DNA from: Adiantum capillus-veneris
Lineage: Eukaryota > Streptophyta > Polypodiopsida > Polypodiales > Pteridaceae
DNA: 64,000 nt
NCBI GenBank assembly: GCA_014529385.2
Contig: CM043964.1
Coordinates: 134,454,420 to 134,518,419, forward strand
Direction of reading: 5' to 3'
Below the pieces are notes generated by a model. The model was not told where the DNA came from. It ran no database searches and saw nothing but the letters and a program-made list of their open reading frames with translations. Below, piece after piece: positions 1-11,245 of this stretch (position 1 is its first letter; each line of letters opens with the position of its first letter). The position numbers and the translations under genes were made by a program.

Positions 1-27
1 GTTGGTAGTGAAGCAGGAGGTTTCAAG

Positions 28-66
28 CAACAACTACAGCTACAACTACAACTACAACTACAACTT
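28..66. repeat. (CTACAA)n short tandem repeat
   Basis: Five or so imperfect hexamer units (CTACAA, with one CTACAG) lie at the left edge of the window. No gene is visible in the first 385 bases. Confidence 0.6.
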
Positions 67-385
67 ATACATTGCAGGAAGAGTGGCCAGCGTGCACTCT
101 TTGCCACATATCAAGAAGGCCATGGTGGGAAGATAGCCACGTCTTGACCTTACAAGCGGTAGGACTTTAACTTTGGTCTACATGGCACCCGCATCGAGCG
201 GAGCAGCCTCAATCATTGGATCAACATTGGTTCCAGCACCCTTGGGTAATGGGTAATGGGTATATTGGAGAAAGAAACATGAATGCATCTATGGAACAGT
301 ATTGATTGGGGCATCGGCAAGTTTTGGAGCAGGGATAATAGATGGAACAACATGTGTTGAAGCTCCCTCAGGTTTTGGAGCATGA

Positions 386-2475
386 GCAAACCATGCCGGA
401 ATTTGTGAGTGTGCAAAATGTAGAAGGCTTCCTGCCAGAAGTTATGAAGCTCGCAGAAAGAGAGAGTATCGTTGCAAGCTCAAGGAAAGTCAGAACCAAT
501 ATCCATCTCGTTCGATTATTGCAAAATGCCAAGCTATCGCAAACCGTATTGTCACATGTTTCAAACAGCACACAATAGGTACAATCAAGTGCATATTAGA
601 AATAGGTCAACAAATTTTTTTTTACTTGCTGCTTCATATGGATGCGACATCCAAAGGTTTGCATGTTTATAGGTAGAATTCTTCCTAAAATTTCAAAGAG
701 CCCATCCAGATGTGAATATTGGGCAACAAACTTTCGAGAAACTGAAGCCATACTTTGTCCGCAAACTTAAGGATAGGTACACGTGGTGCTGCATAACACA
801 TGTCCAGATGTCTTTTTTGAGAGATGCCTTAAACAAGATAAGGCAAGGTTCTCTTGGCTTGCATTCAATCAGTTGTACTTGCCAATGTAAAATTTGTGGG
901 GCCACTGACAAGTGCAATGCATGTGCTCAAACCTACAGCAGTATGACAATAATATGGGAATTTGTTGTGTGTCCGAAGTCTGAAAGTGCCATCCATCACA
1001 ATAAAAAATGTTTAATGGGAGAATGCTCTATTTGTGGACCAGAAAAAATGCCTGCATGCCCAAGGGAAGAATCATAGACAGGATGCATCGTGATAGTCAA
1101 GCTATTTGAGGATGTTGAAGTTGGACAAACAGATGCCGGGAAAAAGAAGAAGAGGAAAGTCCTTTCATTCAAGAAGATGAACAGCAAAGAGCTTCTGGTT
1201 TTGTTTAGGGATCACTTGAAGAAGTATATCCAACATAACTCTGTGTATATATGGCAAGCTGAGCAATTCAAAGAGTGTCTTCTAGTTTTTCCAGAAACAG
1301 TGGTATTGTCTATAGTGGACTTTGCAGAGGACTACACGTTTAAAGAGCAGAACAAGATTCAAACAATGCACTGGTACTCTGATCAGGTCACAATATTTTT
1401 CCACATCACCTATATCCGTGTTGTAGGAGTGGTCCAAAAATATTATCACTTCTACATATCAGATGACAAGACTCATGATACTTTTTTTGTTCAACATTGT
1501 TTCATGCTACATCACCAATGGTTGCAACAACTTGGCATAGCAGTCCAAGAACATTGGGTGTGGTCGGATGGCACGGCCTCTCAATTCAAAGCTAGGAGGA
1601 CTTTTTACTTTGTTGCTAGGTATGGCACTCTAACAGGGGCTCTTATGACATGGAATTTTTCAGGATCAGGTCATGGAAAAGGTGAGCATGATGGAGCACG
1701 GGCTGTCATCAAATGTCATCTCACTCATGAGTAGTTGAAGCCAAATGGAGTAAAACTCCAGTGTGCACATGAAGTTGTAGCATTCTTGAGGGAGACCATG
1801 TCTACAGGCGTGGAGGCTTCTTATCCATCAAAGACTAGGCTAGTATCATGGGTATTTTGGGAGATCAAGTTAGATGAGGTCGATCAAAGTCAGGCATGGG
1901 ATTGTAAGGCTATCCCTAATGCGTGGAGCATTCATTGTGTATTTGGTTATTCGCTGACAAATGGGAGAGCTCTGAGAAGTAGGACACTATCATGCTTTTA
2001 TAGTGCATGTATGAATGGTCTCTGGAGGAGATGCTTCAATTTTGCACATGTGGGGTCTTGGGAGTACGTTTTGCTCGAGCCCATGGATGACTTAGAGGTG
2101 GAGGAAGAAACAAACAATCCAACCTATGAAGGACATTATGACACCCTAACAGATGTTCTGCATGTAGATGATAACTTTGCTGTTGCTGCAAGTGCAGACA
2201 ATGAAGAGCTTGTGGACTTCTATTTGTTGAAGTGCACGGGAGAGAAGTCATGCATCGAGTCTCCAATTACTGATGCTTGGGGTAATTATTGCCTGCGAGG
2301 ATCTTATGTGGTCAAGGGAATTTGGTATGAGCAGCGATATGGGAATCCACATGAATACAAGCTCTTGCACTCAAAGCCCGAAGTCTATATGTTATCACAC
2401 CTTGTGAGAGCTATCAAGTTTCCCATGGAGAGAATCGACCACAACTTGTTTATGATGTCCCCCGATGTATATTAG
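386..2475 (+). pseudogene. Transposase-like gene, copy 1 (SDG-QFK / SGHGKGEHDG family), broken
   Basis: An upstream open stretch (386-about 610) encodes a basic segment with RRKREYRCKLKES and many Cys. A TTTATAG acceptor at about 671 then leads into one continuous frame from 672 to 2475. The frame reads a Cys cluster (CTCQCKICG, CLMGECSICG), a helical region, the signature WSDGTASQFK, then SGSGHGKGEHDGARAVIK, and a C-terminal domain with WRRCFNFAHVGSWEY. Two in-frame TAG codons (1075-1077, 1732-1734) interrupt it. The second falls where the paralogue at 9530-11180 has Gln (HEQLK), so it is a point mutation and not a gene end. I recognise the SDG-QFK and SGHGKG pattern from a widespread family of transposon-derived, DDE-like proteins; the superfamily assignment is from memory and uncertain. 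The gene is tail-to-tail with the FCP1-like gene at 4396-5142. It is probably inactive. Confidence 0.7.
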
Positions 2476-3330
<855 letters not shown>

Positions 3331-3654
3331 AAAGAAGGTGGGCAAAAACTGTAACATAAAACTAACACCGTAACGGCTGAAACCCAAACACAAGGCTGAA
3401 AATCGCCGAGGTAAAACCCTTGAAATATTATATCATAGCAAAACCCCAAGGGGACGAGCCTCATCCAGAACAAAAAAGACATAGGATTAGGAATAAGGAT
3501 CCACAATAGGAGCTTTTGGTAAGTGGTAGGAATAAAAAACATCCAAGAAGAGGATTAAAGTCTTCAGCTGATGGTTCCCAGACTGAGGCACAAGGCCTCA
3601 TCATCAAACTCCAACTGCGAATCAATTTAAAAATTGGAACTATAAAACCAGCAT

Positions 3655-3725
3655 CCTCTCTCTCCCCCCCTCCCTCTCTCTCTCTCTCTCCCTCCCTCCC
3701 TTTCATTTCTCTCTCTATCTCTCCC
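3655..3725. repeat. Pyrimidine tract (CT/CCCT-rich)
   Basis: Impure C/T tract of short CT runs broken by C homopolymers, about 330 bases beyond the pure (CT)n tract. Confidence 0.8.
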
Positions 3726-3785
3726 ATGCACACAATCTTCTATTTCAAAATTGTCATGAGTATGAATCATGAGTCAGAGGGGGTC

Positions 3786-4125
3786 GCTACCATGAGACAA
3801 CAGGTAGCTACCATGTAGAAACAGGTAGCTACCAAAAAGAAATAGATAGCTGCCACATAGAGCTACCATGTAGATAAAGCTAGCTACCATGCTAATACCA
3901 GATAGCTACCAGTCATGAGCAGCTAGCTACCATGCTGAAAATAGATAGCTACCAGTAATAAGAAGCTAGCTACCATGCAAAAAGTAGATAGCTACTAAAA
4001 TTAAATAGACAGCTAGCATGCAAAAATAGATAGCTACCAGTCAAGAATAGGCAGTTACCATGCAGAAAACAGAGCTAACATTCATAAATAGGCAGCTACC
4101 ATGCAGAAATAGACATCTACCATAC
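3786..4125. repeat. TAGCTACC minisatellite with dimeric higher-order pattern
   Basis: About 340 bases hold eight exact TAGCTACC octamers and several one- or two-base variants spaced about 22-26 bases apart. Flanks alternate between GCTAGCTACCATGC-like and AGATAGCTACCAGT-like forms, giving a dimer of about 50 bases. The core is near-palindromic (GGTAGCTACC). The array sits between the transposase-like and FCP1-like genes. No coding potential is seen. Confidence 0.85.
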
Positions 4126-4395
4126 AACAAGATTTATAATGGTGGAATTTGCAAGGAGGAGACAACACAGTTGACTAAGCTTTAAAAATTTCAACTCAAT
4201 TACAAATGACTTGAAGTACCGCATATCATCCCAACAAAATCACAAATGCCAAGAAGTATGAGATATCCATTTTAGTATGAAGCCAGTTACAGATTCAAGA
4301 AGGCTGATATAAATAGGTCAATGATACAAAAAGGGGTTATTAACTCCCATTGGCTGTTTACACAAGTAGATAGGCCCAAACCTAAACTTGGTCTC

Positions 4396-5142
4396 TTACA
4401 ATCGAGTCGCTTTTCTCTGTGACCAAAATTTGATAACATATTGGGAAACCTGGTCCTTCTCATTTGATATCATGTGCACCTTGACATACTGATCAGGATC
4501 TTGCACATAGTTCCACCCCTTTAGCCTCGGCATTAGAGTGTTCGTGAGGTAGCGAGGATCCTGTGATTTGTCATCCGGTTGAAATGTTGGTGGACATATC
4601 ATGGTTGTATCACTGTTGAGAATATTTTTGTACCGTGTATCATCCACCATAAGAATCGATGACCCCCTTCAATCTGGTCTCCTTTTTAAGAGCTCCAGTA
4701 ATCCCTTTACAAAAACTGGTTTTGCTTCGCTGCCTTGCAGCTCTCTGATATCAGTAAGTCTGAAAGGCAATTTGACGCAATCAGTTTGGCAAAATTGCTC
4801 TTTCCAGATTCTGGGGTGCATCCCGCTCAGGCAACCCTTAAGTGTAATATTCATGTTTCTGTTAGTGCAGCTGGACCAGATGCAAAGGTGAAAGATGTCT
4901 GCGCATTCATGAAGAAATTGAAGCACATCTGGCTTGATTATGCAAAAGGTGCCACGGTCACTGCCTCCCTTGAACATTTTTCGACAGAGAAAATCTTAGG
5001 TTCTCAGAGGGATCTCTGGATTGGGGTATCTTCTCAAGAGAACCCCATTCATGTCTAATACCAGGACTTTTTGAGCAGGACAGGTTGGAGGTGGCGTACC
5101 CTCCATCAGCGGAGCAGTCACAATGCTAATTGGGAAAGGCAT
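4396..5142 (-). pseudogene. FCP1/NIF-like (HAD) phosphatase-like gene, broken
   Basis: One frame runs from an ATG at 5142-5140 to 4396 and matches the FCP1 homology domain in order: VLVLDMNGVLL (motif I, residues about 26-36), IWSS (motif II region), a PVFVKGLLELL segment, and LMVDDTRYKNI (the VDDS-x-YK motif of FCP1-type HAD phosphatases). FCP1-family enzymes dephosphorylate phosphoserine substrates, classically the RNA polymerase II tail. Motif I here reads D-M-N, with Asn at the usual general acid/base Asp, so activity would be altered or absent. Two in-frame stops are visible: TAA at 4996-4998 and TGA at 4669-4671. Plus-strand ORFs over the same bases are shadows. The gene is tail-to-tail with the transposase-like gene at 386-2475. 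Confidence 0.75.
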
Positions 5143-5316
5143 TAGAACATCCTTTCACCTTTTTGTACAGGAACTTACATCTTGTTGTAACTCTGGTGAA
5201 TGCACATGTGAAAATGTGTAACTCCAATCTTCACTGGTTCTTTATATTCATCCTTGATGTGCAATCGTTAGGCTTGGACCTTTAGTAGATTCTCTTAACT
5301 AACATTGGTTCAATAA

Positions 5317-5524
5317 ACAATGAAGATAGCAGTGGTTTTGAGTAGAGTTTGGATGATGAGTTTGGCATATCCTCTGTGAAGACTCTGGGTGCAACAAGGA
5401 TGCAAGGAGTGGCTTGGTAAACAATGGCGATAATAGTGGTTCTGAGTAGAGTTCAGATGAGGAGTTTGGCATATCCTCTGTGATGAATACTATGGGTGCA
5501 ACAAGGATTCAAGCAAGGAATAAG
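5317..5524. repeat. 2 x 104-bp imperfect tandem duplication
   Basis: Two copies begin at ACAATG (5317 and 5421) and share GAGTTTGGCATATCCTCTGTG and GGTGCAACAAGGA. They lie at the start of the copia polyprotein fragment that follows. Confidence 0.75.
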
Positions 5525-5907
5525 GCACCTGAAAGTGATCTTGGACCAAGCAAGTCTAAAAGACTAAAAGATCTTGTGCAGAGATTGACTTATGATAGTT
5601 ATGTGGCCCATCAATGTGCATATATAGTGAAGATTAAAAAAGAGGTCAAACCTACATATTTTGAAGATGTTGTTAAAGATTAAATATGGAATTAAGCTAT
5701 GGATGAATAGATGGATGTACTTGATGCAAATGTTACATGAAATTTGGTGACATTAACAAAGGGAAAGAAGGAAATTGAATGTAAGTGGGTCTACGAATAA
5801 ATCATACTGATGATGGTAGTGTGAGAAGGTACAAGGCCAAGCTTGTGGCCAAAGGTTATGCACAAACTTATGGGATTGATTATGAGGAGACATTCAGCCC
5901 CATATAG
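5480..5907 (+). mobile_element. Ty1/copia polyprotein fragment (linker and start of reverse transcriptase)
   Basis: The reading gives LTYDSYVAHQ, then VKPTYFEDVVKD and [26 protein letters not shown] and, after frame changes, [10 protein letters not shown] and [10 protein letters not shown]. This is the conserved entry to copia reverse transcriptase. It is cut off after ETFSP, has several stops and frameshifts, and no LTRs are visible nearby. Its residues differ from the copia family at 30-46 kb, so it is another lineage. Relic. Confidence 0.8.
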
Positions 5908-7037
5908 CCAAGATGGCTACCGTGCATGTGTTTATTATAGTGGCTTACACTTTAAAACGAATGTTGAAGCAAATGGATGTGAAGAGTGTGGCATCGACGA
6001 GACAAACATTCAATCGCGCGGTGAGTAAGCATTATCATTCTGTGATTTTTGACACAGCAAATGCAGTTAATGAAAACACTGAAAATTGCACGCTGTCGTG
6101 GGAATGGCACGTTCCCTCGTATTATTAAAATTGGGGAGGACTGTGCAAACTCCCCCACGCAAGGAAACTTGCATGTTTTTTTCGAAAAAAAACATAAAAA
6201 TGGAACAACAAAGAATTGATAACATTGACAACTTGTATGATTACGAACATTGAGCTTGACAGACCTCTAAATCTGCTCGTGGTTTCCTGCAAGGTACCCC
6301 TCTGAAGCAATATGATCGGTATCTCATTCTTGCGAGGTACATCTCTCAACCACGGCAATTGGTAGCCTCTCTCTCTCTCTCTCATCCTTTGGTAAAAATT
6401 TTCACTTGAGAAGTATTCAAATGGCATATATAGTTTCCACTATATTGCTCAATTTTAATTTGATCCGAACAGAGCTAACGAAGCACTCTAGTTCACAAAT
6501 CTTTGTGATGGTGGTGGAAATCACAAAGTCCTCCATTAGACTAGGATTAGAGGTACTTCGTGAGGCTAAGTAACATGGTAGATTTTATATGGTAGTTCAA
6601 ATTCAAGGTACAACCAACAATACTAACATAGGCACTTTGTACATATTGTTGTATTACTTGGTAGAGTTTATAGTACCTATCATAGGTACATTGACAAAAT
6701 ATATGTCTTTATCTTTCAAGGTACCTTTCATAGGTTGATACTTTGAAAGTACATATGCCTTGTTTCCAAAGTACCATGCATGTGTTTGCACCATGGAAAA
6801 GTACATATGCCTTTGTTGCAAAGTGCCTTTTATATGTGCTTGGTAATTTCTTATGATTGGTACTCTGAGATTGTCCTTGGTACTCTCATAGGTACTTAGA
6901 ATGTATCCTTAGTATTTTTTTTGACATGGACTAATATTTACTTGTCAAGTGTGGTGCAAAAAGAACTAATTGAACTGGCAGCATCAGAAGCTACATGTGC
7001 TGCTCAAATCACATTTTGTGAGAGCTTCTAGGATCAA
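5908..7037. other. Intergenic stretch, no gene seen
   Basis: AT-rich. At 6590-6900 the words GGTAC and AAAGTACATATGCC recur irregularly (for example 6750 and 6800), suggesting a decayed local duplication. A short (CT)n run lies at 6367-6383. Confidence 0.4.
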
Positions 7038-7340
7038 GTGAAGAGAGGTGACTCAATGTTGCTGCAACTGACAGTTGGTGAGCATGGGAGTCACCGACAG
7101 GCCAAAGTGATTGTTCCAAGAGCATGTGCTGCATGTGGTTTAGGTTTTGTGGCTTTCGAAGTAGTGTGTGTGTATACACTGGCGTGTGGTGATGCATACC
7201 ATGCTTTGTGTTTTACTGGATGGACTGGGTCAAAGAAAGAATGTTCCAACCCTTCTTGTAAGCATATTATTCCGGAATTGGCAAAGTCGATGCGTGTGCA
7301 TAATGCTTGGTTTTCTATTCTCCATGTCTATCAAGATTAA
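7038..7340 (+). CDS. Partial ORF with RING-like zinc-binding pattern
   Basis: 100 codons. The middle reads CAACGLGF, then LACGDAYHALCFTGW and CSNPSC. Spacing of C-x2-C, C-x4-H-x2-C-x2-W and C-x4-C resembles a RING finger in which the first His of the usual CGH-x-YH-x2-C is replaced by Asp. The open frame continues upstream of the first ATG with one stop, so the true start is unknown. It lies upstream of, and on the same strand as, the acidic exon at 7451-7834 and the FCP1-like gene at 8461-9342 and may be an exon of the same former gene. No function can be assigned; a PHD-type or other treble-clef domain is possible. Confidence 0.45.
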   Translation: MKRGDSMLLQLTVGEHGSHRQAKVIVPRACAACGLGFVAFEVVCVYTLACGDAYHALCFTGWTGSKKECSNPSCKHIIPELAKSMRVHNAWFSILHVYQD

Positions 7341-7450
7341 TAGAGTTTGTTAAGAATGTAAGAAACTTTTTTTGATTACATAAGCTACAACTTATGTGGT
7401 GTAGTTTCAGGTTCCAGTCATATGCCGAAAAATAGGTAACATTACTAGTT

Positions 7451-7834
7451 GAGGTGCCAAACCTGAATGTTGATCCAACTCCAGACGCCCACACCATAGA
7501 CACAGACATGCAATTTGATGAGCAGTCAAATCCAGGTGGCAGGGAAGGCTCATCCTTGGCAAATGACAAAACTCTAGCTTGCGAGGAAGGCTCGCATGTG
7601 GCAATTGACAAAACCCCAGCTGTTGAGGTGGAGCCCTCTCAACAGACAGTAGGTGAACCAGAACCAAAGGAAACTGAACCAATGGAAGATGTTGATGTTA
7701 AGATGATAGATTTTGTAGCACAAGAGGGGGTAGAAGCGGTGCAACGGATGGTTCATGGTGATGCAGATCCAGATTCCCATGTCTTCCTAAGTGATATGGT
7801 GAAGAAGTCAAGGAAGCAAAAGAAGCATTATGAT
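7451..7834 (+). CDS. Acidic exon with a consensus splice donor, protein not recognised
   Basis: The open frame has no ATG at its start and is preceded by ACTAG (possible acceptor). It is rich in Glu, Asp and Pro, carries a short internal repeat (SSLANDKTLACEE / SHVAIDKTPAVEV), and ends with a basic KKSRKQKKHYDG at a good donor, GATG|GTAAGT. Another exon-like piece with donor GATG|GTGAGA follows near 7990 and an acceptor TTTTAG near 8141. It is probably an internal exon of a gene that continues into the FCP1-like domain at 8461-9342. That linkage is inferred from strand, spacing and splice signals only. Confidence 0.4.
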
Positions 7835-8460
7835 GGTAAGTTGTTTTGGCTATCTAGACTTGGCTCCCTACAGGCATTGAATGATTTTTATTGATGTGTC
7901 TCTTTATGGTGTAGCTGGACAATCCAAAAATACCCGAGCATCATAGATGAGCCGCTCAAAGCAACAAAGTAACAAGGCTGAGAAAGAGAATGATGGTGAG
8001 ACCTCTTTTACTCATGGCTTGTACAGGAAAAGCATCTCAGCACATAGAGGAAGTTTGTAGGGTCAACCTCATTGATAGTTTTATCTCTACAGCTCATGTT
8101 CATGCTCATCAGCGTGTAAGTCGCTTGGGTTTTGGTTTTAGGCGAAGATGGAAAATTGATGAGCGAGGAAGTTTCAAAGTCACCCCCATTTGCAAAGAAG
8201 TCCCCCAAAAAAGTACTCCCCTCTAGCATCCCAGTATTATTTCCGACCCCCCAAAGCCTCATGTTTGCAAGAAACTGTGACATTGAAGACACTTCATGTC
8301 TGTACTCTCTTGCAATGACAAAATCTTTGATTCTTGATTTTTGAATAGAAATGAGAATTTTATGTTGGCCTCCATTTCTCTATCTCTCAATTTATTGCAA
8401 TCGTCACTCTTGTTTTATTTTAAAAAGGGCTTACTCTATTCCTTGAAGTATGTAAAACCC

Positions 8461-9342
8461 ATGTCTTTTACAGAGATACCAAAAGAAAAGGGGACTCTCA
8501 AATTGCCTGTCGAAGAAATAATAATTATCAGAGATCCACCCCCCTATATTACAAAAACCATCACATCGTTGCCATTTGATATCCCCTCACAACCAGCATT
8601 AGTGTTTGATTTTAACGGTGTCCTCTATACTTCATGGATTGAAGTTCCTGATAACCCGGATGCTTAGCCACCTGATCTTGAAACTGCTGGCATCGACCTC
8701 ATCAACGAAAAGGATGACAGGTTTGACTGAGGATTTGAAGTATTTTTGCTATACGTATGATTTGTGCATGCCCACAGAACAGGAATTGTTGTTCTTCAGG
8801 TACCTCTTTGTTCCCAAGGATGCAAAACAATTCTTAGCTTGGGAAAATATTTACATCTGGAGTTCAACAATGCTGAACAGAGTGGACAGAATAATCAAGG
8901 TAGCTTTTGGGGGGCTTTGAGGTTACTTCAGTGGATGGGCTGGACAACAGTTATGTGATGTAGCCACATTCAAAGTGGTAGGTGGAAAACCAATCTTTTT
9001 TAAGAATCTGTGAAATTTTCTAAAGCTGGTTCCGTGATATGATATGAGAAATGTGCTATTGATCGACAACAATCTTTATAAATGCCATTATAATTTGCAT
9101 GTTCCTACATCATTGTACTTGGCCTAGAGGATCGGAGTATTGAATTCTTGTCTAGGGATTCACAAGAGGTTCTTGCCAAGTGTGATGTTACGGATCGGTC
9201 AACTAAAGCTTTCACCTATAATGTGAAGCCTACATCAGAGGACAACTATGTTAAAGCTGCACTCAAGCGAGGTGGAAAGATGACCAGCTATGGAGAATAC
9301 GTGACGGGGCCACATTTGATGCCAATGGTCTTTTATCCCTAG
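8461..9342 (+). pseudogene. Second FCP1/NIF-like phosphatase-like gene, broken
   Basis: Domain order is clear across two frames. First PPPYITKTITSLPFDI and ALVFDFNGVLYTSW (motif I) to 8667. Then, in another frame from about 8680, TEDLKYFCYTYD, FLAWENIYIWSSTML (motif II region) and KVAFGG. The same frame continues through TGA codons (9011-9013 and 9035-9037 among others) with CDVATFKVVGGKPIFFKNL and NVLLIDNNLYKCHYN (the VDDS-x-YK position), and a last frame gives EDRSIEFLSRDSQEV and a tail ending at 9342. Motif I is D-F-N, with Asn at the second catalytic position, as in the copy at 4396-5142. At least two frame changes and several stops show it is dead. Its 3' end lies only about 190 bases from the convergent transposase-like gene. 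Confidence 0.72.
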
Positions 9343-9529
9343 TATCTCATCCTAAAAAAGCTCATGTAATTTTAGGAAGCCAAGCTTTGTAGAGAACCCT
9401 TGTACTGCCATGTTTTGTCATTACAACTTAACGTTCTCTACTAACCCATGTATATGCCAATGCAAGGCTTCCAAAGGTATCTTGATGGATCGAACCAAGT
9501 GTGATGCCAATAACACTTTTGGCTAGTTA

Positions 9530-11180
9530 GGAGGTATGTAATAAACATCCTTGGTACCATCGACTAGCTCATAGTAGTAGCCCTCAACCAAATAGGAATT
9601 CGGAAAAATGCAGTTGTCCCAAGAATCTCTCCTTTGAGCACCTTAAGAGGTAGAAGTCTGCTCCATCTTCGTTTGTATTCGTGGCAAAGTTGTCACCTAC
9701 ACACAGAGCATCACTAATGGCATCATGACGTCCAAGGGTTCGATGGCGATATACTGCCAGTTTTTGACATGTGTATTGTTAAGGCATCGCCTCCAAGGTT
9801 GTGACATATGAAACTCACAAAAACATGAGAGAGCTCTGTAGCGAATAGCACACTTGTCAGTCCTAGAGTGTCCTTTCACACAATGCAAAGAGCATGACCT
9901 TCCACTCACTTGCAATTCCATTTCCTCTCCCTCGTCAAATTGGCTGCTTCGACGTCCCAAAAAATTCAAGACACCTCTAATTGGGTGTTTTCATCATGAA
10001 ATTCATGTTTCAAGAAACTAACTACATCCTTGGCACACTTCATGTGCCATGCATCATGTTTCAATTGCTCATGTGTCAGAGCCTTTTTGACAATTGCATC
10101 GGCCCCATCATGCTCTCCTTTGCCATGGCCCGATGGAAAGAAACTCCATAGCATCTCAATACCAGTCAAAGAGTAGTACCTAGATCAATGACATGTCTCA
10201 AAGGCTAGGAGAAAGCAAAAAACTGGATATCACGTTCAAGAGATTAGAGAAGCTAGAATACCTTGACACGAAGAAAAATGGCATGGATGCCTTGAATTGA
10301 GCAACACAGCCGTCTGACCAGACCCAGTGCCACTTCAAGGAGTTGAATCCTTGCTCTTGTATCCACACACTATGCAACTGCATGCAATGCTACACAAACA
10401 ATGTGTCATGCTCTTTGTCATCAGAGATGTAAAATTGTATATACTTCAACACTATGTCAGCCTCGTCTCGAACATAGGTGATGTGCACCAAGATTGTGAC
10501 TTGTGAAGAGTACCAATACATTGATTGGATTTCATTTTTCTTTTTTGAAAGAGTAATTCTCAGCAAAATCTATAACAGAGACTACCACGTCTCAAGGAAA
10601 CCTTTGAATGTAGTCTTTGAATTGCTGAGATTGCCACTTGGCAATAAAATTGTGTTTGATGTAGGTGGTTAGATGCTTTTTAAGGAAGGATGTAAAATCT
10701 TCACATCCCATTTCCTTGACCAGTAGATCCTTGCGCTTCTTCCCTTCTTGATGGGCTGATGCAATGTCTTTAAACACTTTTAGTAAAATTTGGAATGCAT
10801 TTTTAGATTCTTCTTTTGGACAGAGCACTAACCGCTGCGATCCACATTGATCACATTCTCCCTTCAAGCAAGAGAGCTTATGAAAGGTAGACTCATCTGG
10901 GTTTGGACGTAATACCATCTCAGCCAATTTGTTGATGCTATTGTGTGTGTATGCAATAGCTCCACACTTTCCTAGATCCTCTTCTATGAAGCATACTTGA
11001 CACTTGCAGCCACACCCTTCACCGTGCACTCCTGTCTTGCTTTGTCTCATCTGGTCGAATGCATCCTTGAGTTATATCATTTGTATATGAGCAATGCAAC
11101 AACAAGTGTACCTATCCTTCAAATTGCAAACAAACCAAGGATTCAATCCCTCAAAACATCTGAGAGAGATCCTGATGTGT
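9530..11180 (-). pseudogene. Transposase-like gene, copy 2 (SDG-QFK / SGHGKGEHDG family), broken
   Basis: Reading down from 11180 it parallels the gene at 386-2475: LKDRYTCCCIAHIQM, a Cys cluster (CGCKCQVC, CLKGECDQCG), LCPKEESKNAFQ, FLKKHLTTYIKHN, then WHWVWSDGCVAQFK, FFPSGHGKGEHDG, THEQLKHDAWH, and WRRCLNNTHVKNWQY. The C-terminal part shifts frame near 9620, where SYLVEGYYYELVDG matches SYVVKGIWYEQRYG of copy 1. Breaks occur near 10590, 10200 and 9965, so four or more lesions. The sequence differs from copy 1 at many positions, so the two are old paralogues and not a recent duplication. Confidence 0.7.
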
Positions 11181-11245
11181 GAATATTGCATTTGGAATCT
11201 CCTATAAAATTTCACATGTCCAATGAAAAGAAAATCTCATCAAGA

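Noticed and set aside
386-2475. RNA editing or programmed readthrough of the in-frame TAG codons
   Set aside because: Frameshifts elsewhere in the second copy and general decay make simple pseudogene mutation the better explanation.
4601-5058. Plus-strand ORFs over the FCP1-like gene
   Set aside because: The minus strand over the same bases reads FCP1 motifs in order; the plus-strand readings match nothing.
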